A stretch of DNA of 64,000 bases from Chrysopilus asiliformis (GCA_964034945.1 OZ035960.1:75614585-75678584), one strand, 5' to 3'; positions 9,023 to 20,481 are shown, numbered from the stretch's first letter. Notes: a model not told the origin generated them from the sequence alone. Numbers and translations: made by a program.

Positions 9023-11200
9023 ATAACAAAAGCTATAATTGCCAGTCTGGCAATTATTTAAAACCCGTATGATGATTTAAGTGAACGGCCGGCGAACAGT
9101 TGTATCAAAATTCCTCTTTGAAGTCAAACTTTCCAATAAGATTTTTTAAAATTTATTCCAATCGGATTTTGATGTATGGGAGTTTTATGTAGAATCATAT
9201 CCTAAATAACTTTTGTTCTTGCACTTTTTTGATAAGATGCACCGTTTTTGAGATATTTGCAAAAATCGTTTTCGTTCGTATGGGGGGGTACCCCCTAATG
9301 GTCCATTTTTGCCCATTAACGAACTTAGCCTTGCATTTTACGAAAAACGAATCTGCGTAAAATTTCAAGTCTCTAGCTCAATCCGTGCGCCCGCAATCCG
9401 CGCCACAGACAGACGGATGGACGGACAGACGGACGGACATGCAAAAATTAATTATTTTTATGCCCGTATGGTGAAACCAAAGGGTATATTAGATTTGCCT
9501 TACCGTTTGTAACGCCAAGATCCCGTTATCACACACAAAAATGAATTACACCAGTGTGTTTAGAATGATAAACATAACAAAAGCTATAATTGCCAATCTG
9601 GCAATTATTGAAAACCCGTATGGTGATTTAATTGAACGGCGTATCAAAATTTCATTTGAATTCAAATTTTCCAATAAGATTTTTTTAAAACTTGTTCCAA
9701 TCGGATTTTGATGTATATGTTAGGAGTTTTATGTAGAATCATATCCTAAATAACTTTTGTTCTTGCACTTTTTTGATAAGATGCACCGTTTTTGAGATAT
9801 TCGCAAAAAACGTTTTCGTTCGTATGGGGGGTACCCCCCCTAATGGACCATTTTTGCCCATTAACGAACTTAGCCTCGCATTTTACGAAAAACGAATCTG
9901 CGCAAAATTTCAAGTCTCTAGCTCAATCCGTACGCCTGCAATCCGCGCCACAGACAGACGGACGGACAGACAGACGGACGGACAGACAGACGGACGGACA
10001 TGCAAAAATTAAATATTTTTATCATTCTAAACACACTGGTGTAATTCATTTTTTTGTGCGATGACGGGATCTTGGCGTTACAAACGGTAAGGCAAAGTTA
10101 ATATACCCTTTGGTTTCACCATACGGGTATAAAAACATAACACAAGCTATAATTGCCAATCTGGCAATCATTGGAGACCCGTATGGTGATACTCGTATCA
10201 AAATTCGAACAGTTGTACCAAAATTCCACTTTGAAGTCAAACTTTCCAATAAGATTTTTTTAAATTTATTCCAATCGGATTTTGATGTATGGGAGTTTTA
10301 TGTAGAATCATATCCTAAATAACTTTTGTTCTTGGACTTTTTTGATAAGATGCACCGTTTTTGAGATATTCACAAAAAATGATTTCGTTCGTATGGGGGG
10401 TACCCCCCCTAATGGTCCATTTTTGCCCATTAACGAACTTAGCCTCACATTTTACGAAAAACGGATCTGCGCAAAATTTCAAGTCTCTAGCTCAATCCGT
10501 ACGCCTGCAATCCGCGCCACAGACAGACGGACGGACAGACAGACGGACGGACATGCAAAAATTAAATATTTTTATCATTCTAAACACACTGGTGTAATTC
10601 ATTTTTTTGTGCGATGACGGGATCTTGGCGTTACAAACGGTAAGGCAAAGTTAATATACCCTTTGGTTTCACCATACGGGTATAAAAAATGGAATTTAGC
10701 ATGTCCGTCCGTCTGTGGCGCGGGTTGCGGGCGCACGGATTGAGCTACAGACTTGAAATTTTTCGTAGGTCCGTTTTTCGTAAAATGCGAGGCCAAGTTC
10801 ATTCATGGGCAAAAATGGACCATTAGGGGGGTACCCCCCATACGAACGAAAACGTTTTTTGTGAATATCTCAAAAACGGTGTATCTTATCAAAAAAGTCC
10901 AAGAACAAAAGTTATTTAGGATATAATTCTACATAAAACTCCCATACATCAAAATCCGATTGGAATAAATTAAAAAAAAATCTTATTGAAAAGTTTGACT
11001 TCAAAGTGGAATTTTGACACAACTGTTCGCTGTTCACTTAAATCACCATACGGGTTTTCAATAATTGCCAGATTGGCAATTATAGCTTTTGTTATGTTTA
11101 TCATTCTAAACACACTGGTGTAATTCATTTTTTTGTGTGATTGGCGTTACAAACGGTAAGGCAAAGTTAGTATAACCTTTGGTTTCACCATACGGGTATA
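9023..11200. repeat. TATACCC-family array (about four units, one inverted)
   Basis: Unit boundaries fall near 9023, 9571, 10131 and 10684. Each unit has a hairpin ATTGCCAATCTGGCAAT at one end, a (GACA/GACG)n microsatellite, the block CTCTAGCTCAATCCGTGCGC and the other end ACCATACGGGTATA. The last unit is inverted except for its own end module. Several units keep an 80-90 codon frame across the microsatellite, but it has no recognisable domain and is broken in others. The hairpin, microsatellite and asymmetric ends recall non-autonomous Helentron-type elements; that assignment is inference. Confidence 0.75.
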
Positions 11201-11221
11201 AACAATGGATACAACCCTGGA

Positions 11222-11443
11222 GCGCACATCAGTTTTGACATTTGTGCTGCAATAGAAAAACGGAAATATAAGAAAAAGAAGCCGTGTTCCGCACGCGAAG
11301 AGGATATATTAGAAAACCTGTTGTCTGAGAAAATAAACAACCTACGCGGGGCAAAAAGAAATGGACATGTTTATGATGCAATTAAATATGAAATGGAAAA
11401 TAATTGTTCATTTTCATTACAGATAATTCCCATTTTCGTCTAA
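11222..11443 (+). pseudogene. Myb/SANT-like fragment of a Harbinger accessory gene
   Basis: The frame starting at 11222 is open to TAA at 11441-11443 and reads KRKYKKKKPCSAREEDILEN then LLSEKINNLRG and VYDAIKYEME. The basic stretch followed by two helices fits the Myb/SANT-like DNA-binding partner encoded by many Harbinger elements. A TTACAG before 11421 could be an old splice acceptor. The gene is truncated at both ends and no transposase frame is nearby. Confidence 0.45.
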
Positions 11444-12666
11444 AGTGTCTAATTCTGTTTGCACATATTTCATCGATGTTTTGAATTGTATTATTCATCA
11501 TATTACTAAAATTCATAGTAGTCCTACACAAACTTCCTCGATCCATTTTTGAACCAACGTCGTTGACATGTCAAACAAAATTACCTTAACCTCTGTGTGA
11601 ACACTTTGGTTTAAGATCTAAATCATTTCGCAAAATTACGTGATTTTGCGTCGGTGTGAACATAGTATAAAACGAAGACTAATTAGGAAAAAAATGCTAA
11701 AAATCTAGAAATAAATTTAGATTAACTCGATGAGAGTACATTAAATTGTCATCTGAGATATTTAGAATATTCAATTGTCATCTCAGTTATTTAGAATATT
11801 CTGTATTCTTGGCCCCTCCAGGATTTTGCCGTGGATAGGTCTTAGATTTTGGTTATAGGGGTACAAAATAGAAAATCTGCCTTGCTGTCATGATAACAAA
11901 TTTGCAATCGATGGTTCCGAACAGAAACTGTGTAATAAAATGCGGCCTACATTAAAGCATTGTTTAGGGTATTTTGTTAAGTTAAACTATGTTCAATTAA
12001 TTTATTATGCTATGTTTGCTGCTTGTAGTACAGTTTTCACATTTATACTCTTTTTATGCTTGCTTTGTGTGCATTAATTTATGCTTTCTCTTTCGTTCTC
12101 TAAAGAGAGAAATTTTGAGCTCCGCGGTACTATTCTTAGGAGTCGGAACGATCGATGCATATCTTTCGTTCTCCGTCCCAAGTTAAGAACGAAATTGTTT
12201 CTATTTAAGTTTTCGCTCCTTGTTCAAAGCAATTTGTGGGTCTCGCATAAAAATGATGAAAGCCTCGAGCGATGGCTGTTGGGTATGATGTACACACATA
12301 AAGTATGTATTTCATTAGTAAAGGTGGGTTTAGAACAGAGCTCGGCACTGCTTGGCTCGTCTGGCTCCTCAATACGATAACATTTTTATTCAAATTTTAC
12401 GAGATTACAATCAACGTATGAACGTTTTTACTCGACTCTCCAACGCAATGATACGTATTGGTTGACGACGGCCACTTCGGCAGCTGAAATCAAACGATTG
12501 ACTAACAATCGATGGAGCGAGCCTACGACAGTCATTCAGTATGATTTCTGCTGTTGATGCGTACGGGTGTATACATTTGCTCTCCAAAATTATAATTGCT
12601 TCCCAAAGAACACTGATGTACGAAATTTTTTCAGAAATTTGATTTTTTTAGTTTTCTTTTTCCATT

Positions 12667-12861
12667 ATGAAGCGCTCATATTCAAATTCAAATACTATGT
12701 CGTGGGATTGGGAAAACAAATATTTAATAACCACAAATAATGATAACCGTCAATGTCTAGTTTGCAGTTACATGTCGAATAAAAAATTCAATCTAAAACG
12801 CCATTACAACAGCTGTCATAAGTTCGATTTTGCCCGATGCAATGAAGTAGAAAGAGGATGA
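12667..12861 (+). CDS. Short C2H2/BED-like zinc-finger frame
   Basis: A 64-codon frame from ATG 12667. It contains C30-x2-C33-x12-H46-x4-H51 in the context CLVCSYMSNKKFNLKRHYNS, the zinc-finger pattern seen at the N-terminus of hAT-type (GTF2I/SPIN-like) transposon proteins. It stops at 12859-12861, before any catalytic domain. It is probably a decayed first exon. The TAA duplications of the enclosing element point to Harbinger instead, so the protein and the ends may have different origins. I do not assign a function. Confidence 0.4.
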   Translation: MKRSYSNSNTMSWDWENKYLITTNNDNRQCLVCSYMSNKKFNLKRHYNSCHKFDFARCNEVERG

Positions 12862-13087
12862 CAACTTAAAGAAAGTTTTTTTAGAGAAATTTCCTTTAGG
12901 CGGAACAAATGATTCTGAAATTGCATAATGATAAATTGTGTAGTTCACTGTTCCTAAACGTCTCCATCAAAAGCGAAAGAGCGTAAAAAATGAAAATGAT
13001 GCGTTTTCTCATTTTGTGTTATAGTATATGAAGAAACATAAAATTTTTTCGAGCAGTAGTAAATCACTACATACATGGTGCCGAGGC

Positions 13088-13656
13088 CTGGTTTAGCAAC
13101 ACGAGCATTTTCATTTTTACTGGCAAAGTGAGCGGGATAGCGAAATTCAAATTTACGTGCGCAAAAAGTCGATCACATCAGTGTCTCACACGTACTTTCC
13201 CTTCCACTTTATGGCGAACTGTCACTGCACATCACCTTCTCGCAGCAATACGTTTGTTAGCACTTCAATTTCACCTAACAAAATCATTTTGTGTGATGTC
13301 ATAATTAATAACATAATTATTATTACCTCCCGTTTCCATTTAAAATGCGTAGCTTTCAAATAAACATCGAACTTAACCTTACTTTTGCTGACTGCCATAA
13401 TTCCCCATAATTCAGGGGTAACATTTTGCTGGAAGGGCGGGGAAGTCCAATGTATTTGTTGTTGTTTACTGCCATAACTTTCCTATCGTCGACGAAAATT
13501 ATGGATAGTAAAACCACTACATGCAAACAAAATTTCCAGTAAAATTTTTACTGAGTGGTTTCCCGTCCCTTTCCCACTTGGTGAAAAAGTCATAAGAAAT
13601 TTGGCATTTCACTCACTTTGCCAGTAAAAATGAAAATGCTCGTGTTTCTAAACCCA
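13088..13656. repeat. Foldback within the TAA element
   Basis: The arms CACGAGCATTTTCATTTTTA and CTGGCAAAGTGAG are mirrored at 13097-13133 and about 13613-13645. The middle has no gene. Confidence 0.75.
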
Positions 13657-14405
13657 CCTTAAGAGAGCGATATTTCTGTTCTCAAAGAACGTAAAAACAA
13701 AACGCAAATGTAAAGATCTTAATAGCAAGAACGTAAAAACCATAATTTCGTTCTTGTTCTTTGGGGGGTTTACCGAATTTCTGAATTTTTATTTTCCATT
13801 AATTTCAATTCCTCCTTAGGAGCAGAACGAAAGACTAGAAATGGGAGCGTTTTGAACACTGTATGTATGATAGTTATTTCATACTTCTCTTATCATAAAC
13901 CAATTATAAATAAAATTATTTTTAAATAAAAATTTGTTTCAAAATTAAAGCAGAAATTTCACTAAAATATTCAATAAATAACAAATAATAAGGTTTTTAC
14001 ATTTTTCACACCTGTTTGCAGAAATTTAAAAAATGAAATAAATTATACACAAAAAATTAATTATTTGCAACTAAAACAGCGCAATTCATGCAGCTGGCTG
14101 CTATTCTCGGGAACAAATCATTTGTCCGCAGGTCTTTTGTCTGGCGAAAAAGTTGTTAAAATGGAAGATATGGAAAATTAGAACCCGTCCGTAAAATGGT
14201 CCCTAATATTAGCCTTTGAACGCTTCCTCTCCTTTAAAGGTTTGACAAATTTTCTGGAGGAAGCCCTAAACGGAAGTAATTTGGCGTTCTTCTGGTCCGC
14301 AGATATGTCTTTTAAGATAATACGTCTTTGAAGGATTTAAATAGGACGTGAATTAGAGTTCTCGTAGAGTAATAGAACGCCTAGTCTTTAGAAAGGGCAC
14401 CATTA

Positions 14406-14575
14406 AGCCCAATTCAGACTAACGATTGCGATTACGATTGAAGCTTCTCGATTAATGAGATCAAAGCTTTCAACGATAGGAAAATGAAAGCTTTGATCTC
14501 ATTGGTCGAGGAAGCTCAATCCTAATCGCGATCGTAATAGTAATCGTAACCGCAATCGTTAGTCTAAATTGGGCT
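14406..14575. mobile_element. Harbinger-type MITE (TTA duplication), copy 1
   Basis: A 170-bp foldback with ends AGCCCAATTCAGACTAACG and mirrored AATGAGATCAAAGCTTTC arms, flanked by TTA at 14403-14405 and 14576-14578. A partial relative with the same CTCATTGGTCGAG core is at 53797-53915. Confidence 0.8.
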
Positions 14576-14578
14576 TTA

Positions 14579-15595
14579 CCCTCCAATGCTACTTAGGTTG
14601 TCTTACCAGTAAAACTGGGAAACCAGATTGGTACACACTGGCTTTTTAGCAAACAGTATTGCTGATACCCCTTAAATAAAAGTCTTGGAAACGATTCGAT
14701 GCAAAGGTTAAAATCAAATTTAAAATTAAGCAAAGATTCACACAAAATCAAATTTTTCAAGTTTTTGCTCTTATCTTTTTATGCTTTTATCTCGCTCACA
14801 AAAAAAAATTTTTTTTCTAACACAGACTAACAGACAGAAAGACTTTTTATAATTTTATAAAACATTTTTGTAATAATGCTCCAATCGACTCAGGAGTGCG
14901 CGGGTAATGTTTTTCAGGCAAAATTAAGAGGTCGAAATTTTTCACGAATACAATACTTTATTATACTATGTAATACCATACATAGAAGTCGAAATGAAAA
15001 GCTTTTCCTTTTTGGAAGTCGGTTAAAAATAAAAAACCCCACGCTTTTTACATTTTTTAAAGAAACGTACAACTTGATTTAATATCTTATCCAATTGACG
15101 AACCAGACGTGTAAAATTTTGTGGGAATATGAAAAGCCGAGAGAATCAATATTGGTTTAAGAATTGAATGAAATTTACGATTAATGCTTTGGTCTCTATG
15201 CTTACTTTTAATTTCGCTGTATTCTTCTCTGTTTCAGTTCTGTCTCTTTGTATTTATTAATGCGTTCTATAGCTAAATTAATTTGATTATGAGCTCCAAT
15301 TAGTTATTCTGACTGACGTTTCGTCGCGATCAATGATTGAATCAAGGGAAATTTTGTGTTCAGCTTTACTGCCCACATTTATACTCACCTAAAATAATGG
15401 AAAATTTCTTTTTCACGTCATGAAATTGACCTTTAATTTTTGTGTAATGTGAGAAGTTCTTAAATTAGATTTCAGTTGAGTTTAATTGAATTTTAAACAT
15501 GATTCTGAAAATATTTTATTGAATTTCATTTTGATAAGCGTTAATTTTTGCATAAAATCGTGTGCTATGAAGTATAATACAAATACAGTCAAAGC
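14579..15595. other. Unassigned AT-rich sequence
   Basis: No coding signal or repeat that I can pair. There is a short ACAGAC-ACAGACAG stretch near 14822-14840. Confidence 0.4.
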
Positions 15596-16057
15596 CCTCT
15601 AACTCGAAATCCCTATAATTCGAATTTTCCTCTAACTCGAATTTTTTAACCTTTTTTTGCGCTCCCTTCAATTTTTCTTTAAAAAAGAACTCTCTAAGTC
15701 GAAATTCCTCTAAGTCGGAATTCCTCTAACTCGAAGCGATTTTGGAGCTCTTTGGTCTATTTTAATTCCTCTAAGTCGAAATAAAACACAAAATATGCTC
15801 ATCCTATACTCTCTCTCAAAATTGCAGCAAAGAAAAAGAAACAGTCTTTCGATCAAGCCCTATTGTCTCTGTTCCGCAACATTTTTTCCACGGGTTGGAA
15901 AGCAAATTTATGCTTTGTATGTGCCTGTTTACACACGGTTGATCCAGGCGCTTGGCCATGAACGAAACTGTCAAAATACAGGCAAGACGAGGAAGTGGGG
16001 GCACTATTGGTTTGACGTATCTTTATTAAGGCAGTACAGAATTAAATGAGTTATTAA

Positions 16058-16309
16058 GATGACGAAATCTTAATTACGAACACTCCTGATTCAAACAGAA
16101 TTTTGGAAGAAGTAACTGGCAATTCTGATAGTGATGATAATGATGTCCAAATATTCGGTATTTCAAAGCCCGAAAAATGTGAAATAGAACAGGCCATTGA
16201 AACGTTGCAATCTGCAATTGAGATGACTTCTAATGTTCCCGATGAGATACAATCCACTTTGTTCAAAATTGAAAAATTTTGGAAGTGCGAAAATGTTACC
16301 GCGAAATAA
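16058..16309 (+). pseudogene. Tigger transposase C-terminal tail
   Basis: Open from 16058 (after TAA at 16055) to TAA at 16307. The frame contains EEVTGNSDSDDND then EIEQAIETLQSAIEM and IQSTLFKIEKFW. The acidic patch followed by a helical A-x-x-x-L tail is what pogo/Tigger transposases carry after the DDE domain. No start codon belongs to it, because the rest of the gene is deleted. Confidence 0.55.
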
Positions 16310-16344
16310 CGGATTTCTATACACAATAAAGAACGATGCACGAT

Positions 16345-16671
16345 TTTGCCCCTAAACTAACTTTTGAACCCGTTTAGTTTTCACTTTGGTTGAGGAATTT
16401 TTGGAAAGGGCACAGTCTCTAATGTGATCCATATAATATATAAACCATATTATGGTTCCAAGAGTCACCGAATTGCAGGGGTAGGTGAGGGGTTAATGAA
16501 CTTTCTCGTGATTTTTCATGGCATGATTTCTGTGAAAATCACGAGAAAGTTCGTTTTCAATTCGGTGGCTCTTGAAGCCATATATGAATGAAACTAGAGA
16601 CTGTGCCGTTTCCAAAAATTGTTCAACTAAAGTGAAAACTACGCGGGTTTAAAAGTTAACCCAGGGGCACG
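16345..16671. repeat. Foldback inside the Tigger element
   Basis: The arms pair GTTTAGTTTTCACTTTGGTT with AACTAAAGTGAAAACTACGC and GGGCACAGTCTCTA with TAGAGACTGTGCC. An inner mirrored ACTTTCTCGTGATTTT lies at the centre. The outermost bases are imperfect and no target duplication is clear. Confidence 0.7.
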
Positions 16672-16935
16672 AAAAATGCTATTTATTGCATGGTTCTGTA
16701 TCCCTTATGCATCTACCTTAAAACAGCTAGAAGCTGGTATTTAATTTTTTATTTTGTGATAATTTATTTTGTTTTTTGTTGTTTTTAGCTTGTTTTAAAA
16801 ACTTATAAAAACGATTAAATATACATATATGTACATGTATTTAAAAAAAAATTCAATTTCTCTAACTCGAAATTCCTCTAACTCGAAACGATTTTGATGG
16901 CAGCAGACAATTCGAGTTAGAGGACTTTGACTGTA

Positions 16936-17790
16936 CAATAAATTTCTATTTTAGGAATATGTCAATTTTACTCTTCAACCACATCCCACCACAATAGCCC
17001 AAGACCACCATAAAAACAAATGGTCTTAAAATGGAAAATATGGATATTCCGCTTGTAAGAGAGAGATAAATTTAATTATTAGAAGAGGGCGATACGATAT
17101 ACAATACCTTAGATCAAAATTGTACTAAAAACTGACGCAAGTTCTAGAATTTAAGATCAATGCGCGAAAAATTTACGCTTGTCTTCCTATGCTCTTAACT
17201 TTTAAGACCCAACTTTGACATTAATTTTTGGACGAACAAACGCATAGAAATATTAAATATTTTTCTCAATTCGTGTAAGCAATGATACATTTACATTTAC
17301 ATTACGTTTTTAAAATTATAAAAGCACTTGGTAAATTTAAACACTTTGTAGAAAATCTAGTTTGTTAAATTTTTAACTATTAAAAATAATATTCTATAAA
17401 ATATTTTTTTCAATAATTATGACAAAAAGTTCATATTTTAAATTTAGCGCCATTTGATTTTTAAATTCAGCGCCGATCTCTTTTCCACAGATCAGTTTAC
17501 CTATTTCGTACATTTGTACAATTTTCAGATCATTGGTTCTTGTCGATCATTTGTTCTTGGCTATGGCTCTAAAGAAAGTGAGGTAGAAAGTTCAAGATTG
17601 AAAGGCGAGAAAATCGATTTCCACTAAATTTCTGCCGATCGGAATGGAAATAGCAGATAATTATCAACAATAGGCTTAGGTGTTTGGTTCCGAAAAAAGA
17701 GAAATGAAATGAACCCGAAGTCACATGCTGGACGGTGGTTGGGTTGGCACAATGGGACATTTTTCTCTCTGCATAATTTACGTGACGAAT
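16936..17790. other. Unassigned AT-rich sequence
   Basis: I see no supported gene or paired repeat here. Confidence 0.4.
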
Positions 17791-17795
17791 AAAAT

Positions 17796-18473
17796 CTGTG
17801 GTCACAAGTAATAAGGGCTTAAGTCGAATTTCTTCATTTTTCAGGAGAAGCATTTTAATATTTATGAAATTTTAACTGTTGGTGGCAAAGGGGTATCAAA
17901 CCGAATTCAAAAACCTATAACTACAAAACGTTATGAAAAATAAGCGTTTTACGATTGGTTTAATCTGGTTTATTCAAACTTAATATTTTCAGAGAAATTA
18001 AGGATTATTTTACTTTAGCCACTCTTTCAAAACTTTTTTATGTCTTAGAAATGGCTACAATCAATGGCTAAAGTCAAGTTAAGCCCCTAAAAACCTACAC
18101 CCCGATTTGAAACAGAGGCTAAAACAGACTTTAGCCTGCTCGTTTCGGAAAAATTAAAACCGAAGAATGAACTAATTCGACTTAAGCCACTATTCCACGT
18201 GCAAAAACGATCAAATCAATGCAGCTTCGCGTACATAAAAGTGGATTAAGTATATACAAAAATATATGAGATCTGACTTTAGCCGTTCTTCCAAATGCAA
18301 CTTGGAAATTTTTTGACTTTAGCCGTTTGATGTAGTAGCCTATAACGGTCAAAAATGGTCCTAGAAACTAACGGGTTAGTGGAATTAAGAGCATTTTGGA
18401 AGGAGAACACGATTCTGTAAAAACATTGAAAACGGCTAAAGTCGAGTTAGGCCCTTACAACTTGTGACCACAG
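17796..18473. mobile_element. Inverted-repeat element with CTGTGGTCACAAGT ends
   Basis: The ends CTGTGGTCACAAGT-AATAAGG and CCTTACAACTTGTGACCACAG are inverted copies. The motif GACTTTAGCCGTT or its complement recurs about six times inside (for example 18071, 18280, 18320, 18435), as degenerate internal subrepeats. The target duplication is unclear. Confidence 0.65.
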
Positions 18474-18514
18474 AAATATTAGTTTACATAAAAATATGAT
18501 TTTTTTTACAAAAT

Positions 18515-19215
18515 CTGAAATATCTCGATAACGGCAAAAGATATCGATTTACGGTAAAAGGTAGAAATGTAGAGAATTTTAATATCTTTATTTCCTTCAA
18601 CCCTTTCCGACAAACCGTTAGTTTGTAAGGCATTCGTAAAATAATTTTTTTACCTGTTAAGTCAGCCATACATTATTAGAATTGTTGTACAACTTGGTTC
18701 GGTTGTAGGCAATGTTGGATCGTGTATGGGCCAGATGTAGTACGAAATTTAAAGTTCGACAAACGGTTGGATAAAACCAAAACCCTGTTGATTTTTTGTG
18801 GGCGTGGTTTCCTGTTGTACAAACCGTTTGCCTGTGTATGGACGTGTTGTGCATCCTGAGTTACGACTTTAGTTGATACCGTTGTATCGTTGCACGACCG
18901 CCTGCTTTACTCGTCTTTGCAAAACTAATGTTTGTCGAACCAGTTGTATGAAATGTCTCTACGTTTATGGCCTCCGCCAAGACAAGTTGTACAACATGGT
19001 TTTAGAACAAGTCTCATAATGTATGGCCGGTTTTAATGAAAATATCTCAATAACGGTAAAATATATCGGATACCAGTGAAAAACAAAATTGTAGCAAACA
19101 TTCTTTTCAAAAACAGATTTTTTTTTTTCAATAACGGCATATCTCGATGACGGCTTGAGATATACAGTTCTAGTAAAAGACAAGAATATAGACAATTTAA
19201 TTGTCTCCAAGTTTT
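18515..19215. repeat. Degenerate ATATCTCGATAACGG blocks (three)
   Basis: Blocks at about 18505-18600, 19035-19115 and 19128-19215 share ATATCTCGATAACGGCAAAA, then GATAT, then a TAGAAATGTAGAGAATTTT-like segment. An inverted-repeat element (18663-19030) separates the first from the other two. Related blocks lie at about 49905, 52480 and 54860/55254. Their nature is unknown. Confidence 0.5.
18663..19030. mobile_element. Inverted-repeat element with GCCATACATTAT ends
   Basis: The arms GCCATACATTAT and TTGTACAACTTG at the left are mirrored by CAAGTTGTACAA and ATAATGTATGGC at the right. The interior is non-coding and contains further TTGTACAA-type half palindromes. Confidence 0.7.
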
Positions 19216-19289
19216 GTCTTATCCCGTTCGGTACATGTTTTTTTCTATGGGGGGTAAAAATTCTCTCTATACAAATTAATGATGCTTAA

Positions 19290-20110
19290 TACTATGTTCA
19301 CACCCACGCAAAATTACGCATTTTTGAGGATTTGCGTAATTTTGAACGAAATCACGCTCGAAATCACTAGATTTCTAGTACATTAACGTATTTTCAAAAT
19401 CACTAAAAGTATGTAATTTCCACAAAATTGCGAACGAAATCAAGTAAAAAACATAACAAAAGCTATAATTGCCAATCTGGCAATCATTGGAGACCCGTAT
19501 GGTGATATTCGTATCAAAATTCGAACAGTTGTACCAAAATTCCACTTTGAGTCAAACTTTCCAATAAGATTTTTTAAAATTTATTCCAATCGGATTTTTA
19601 TGTATAGGAGTTTTATGTAGAATCATATCCTAAATAACTTTTGTTCTTAGACTTTTTTGATAAGATGCACCGTTTTCGAGATATTCACAAAAACCGTTTT
19701 CGTTCGTATGGGGGGTATCCCCCCTAATGGTCCATTTTTGCCCATTAACGAACTTAGCCTCGCATTTTACGAAAAACGAATCTGCGCAAAATTTCAAGTT
19801 TCTAGCTCAATTCGTGCGCCCGCAATCCGCGCCACAGAGAGACAGACGGACAGACGGACAGACGAACAGACAGACGGACAGACAGACGGACGGACATGCA
19901 AAATTCAATTTTTTTATCATTCTAAACACACTGGTGTAATTCATTTTTATGTGTGATGACGGGATCTTGGCGTTACAAACGGTAAGGCAAAGTTAATATA
20001 CCCTTTGGTTTCACCATACGGGTATAACAATGAATACAACCCTGCATCACTTATTCAGCTCTCTTCAGCACATCAGTTTTGACATTTGTGCTGCATTGGA
20101 AAAACGCGTG
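19290..20110 (+). mobile_element. Harbinger-like element, copy 2, right-truncated
   Basis: Starts TACTATGTTCACACCCACGC after TAA (19287-19289), like 8861. It carries one TATACCC unit at the same internal point, followed by ACAATGAATACAACCCTG, matching the sequence after the array in copy 1. Homology stops near 20110, so the right end is lost. Confidence 0.7.
19450..20026 (+). repeat. TATACCC-family unit
   Basis: A full unit from ACATAACAAAAGCTATAATT to ACCATACGGGTATA with an expanded (GACA/GACG)n core at 19849-19895. It lies in the same position of the host Harbinger as the array at 9023-11200. Confidence 0.8.
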
Positions 20111-20481
20111 TTACAATACTTTATTTGACTACAAATAAGAAAGTAATAACGGACTTTTAGTAGTTCAATATATAAGGTGAATTGAAAAGATTTATGTTTG
20201 CCAGAATTTTGTCTTCCGCTGTTATCCGCAACAGCCGTTTTTGAGATATTTTCATTAAAATGTTAAAAAAAAGTTAAAGAGTCCATTTAATTAACGAGTA
20301 TTTGTGTAAAAAGAAAAAAAGTGTTCGATTTGACAATCTCAGGGAACCAGAGAGGGGTCTTACCACAGATTATATACCACAATGGGCCAGATCGTTTGAC
20401 CCTATACAAAACGGGTGCTATTGACCTCGGAAATTTTCTTATATTTTATACAGTTTTTATCTAATTAGAATATTTTATCAG

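Larger units (their letters stand above)
8861..11667 (+). mobile_element. Harbinger-like element carrying a TATACCC array
   Basis: The left end TACTATGTTCACACCCACGC and the right end (its inverted form ending at 11667) are flanked by TAA at 8858-8860 and 11668-11670, as expected for PIF/Harbinger. Next to the ends lie mirrored CGCAAAATTACGT blocks. Most of the interior (9023-11200) is an array of TATACCC-family repeats. The remaining internal sequence (11222-11443) encodes a Myb/SANT-like fragment. A second, 3'-truncated copy with a single TATACCC unit in the same position is at 19290-20110. Confidence 0.75.
12322..13659. mobile_element. Element with AGGTGGGTTTAGAA ends and TAA duplication
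   Basis: The ends AGGTGGGTTTAGAA-C and its inverse are flanked by TAA (12319-12321 and 13660-13662), and the restored target agrees with other copies of the host repeat. The right part (13088-13656) is itself a foldback with GGTTTAG-CAACACGAGCATT arms. The left part contains a zinc-finger frame at 12667. It may be two related elements merged by recombination rather than one. Confidence 0.65.
11831..13927 (+). repeat. CATACCCAACAGCC family, copy A (split)
   Basis: Begins CGTGGATAGGTCTTAG (11831) and ends TTATAAATAAAATTATT (13927). It includes the diagnostic CCATCGCTCGAGGC block in complementary orientation near 12260-12290. An element with TAA duplications (12322-13659) splits it. Removing that insert restores ATTAGTAAGAGAGCG, which matches the uninterrupted copies at 5760 and 62628. 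The whole family is non-coding. Confidence 0.75.
15596..16933 (+). mobile_element. Decayed Tigger/pogo element
   Basis: Ends CAGTCAAAGCCCTCTAACTC and inverse, both flanked by TA, are typical of pogo/Tigger. CTCTAACTCGAA-type subterminal repeats are present at both ends. The interior keeps the C-terminal acidic tail of a transposase (16058-16309); the helix-turn-helix and DDE core are missing. A foldback (16345-16671) sits in the 3' part. At 1338 bp it is about half the size of an intact Tigger. Confidence 0.8.

Noticed and set aside
9949..10000. GACA/GACG tandem tract considered as a CRISPR-like array
   Set aside because: Simple microsatellite without spacers; the organism is an animal.
9773..10617. 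Recurring 80-100 codon frame in TATACCC units (also at 19657, 35643, 39464)
   Set aside because: It crosses the (GACA/GACG)n microsatellite, varies in length, is broken in several units and has no domain. Similarity follows from recent copying.
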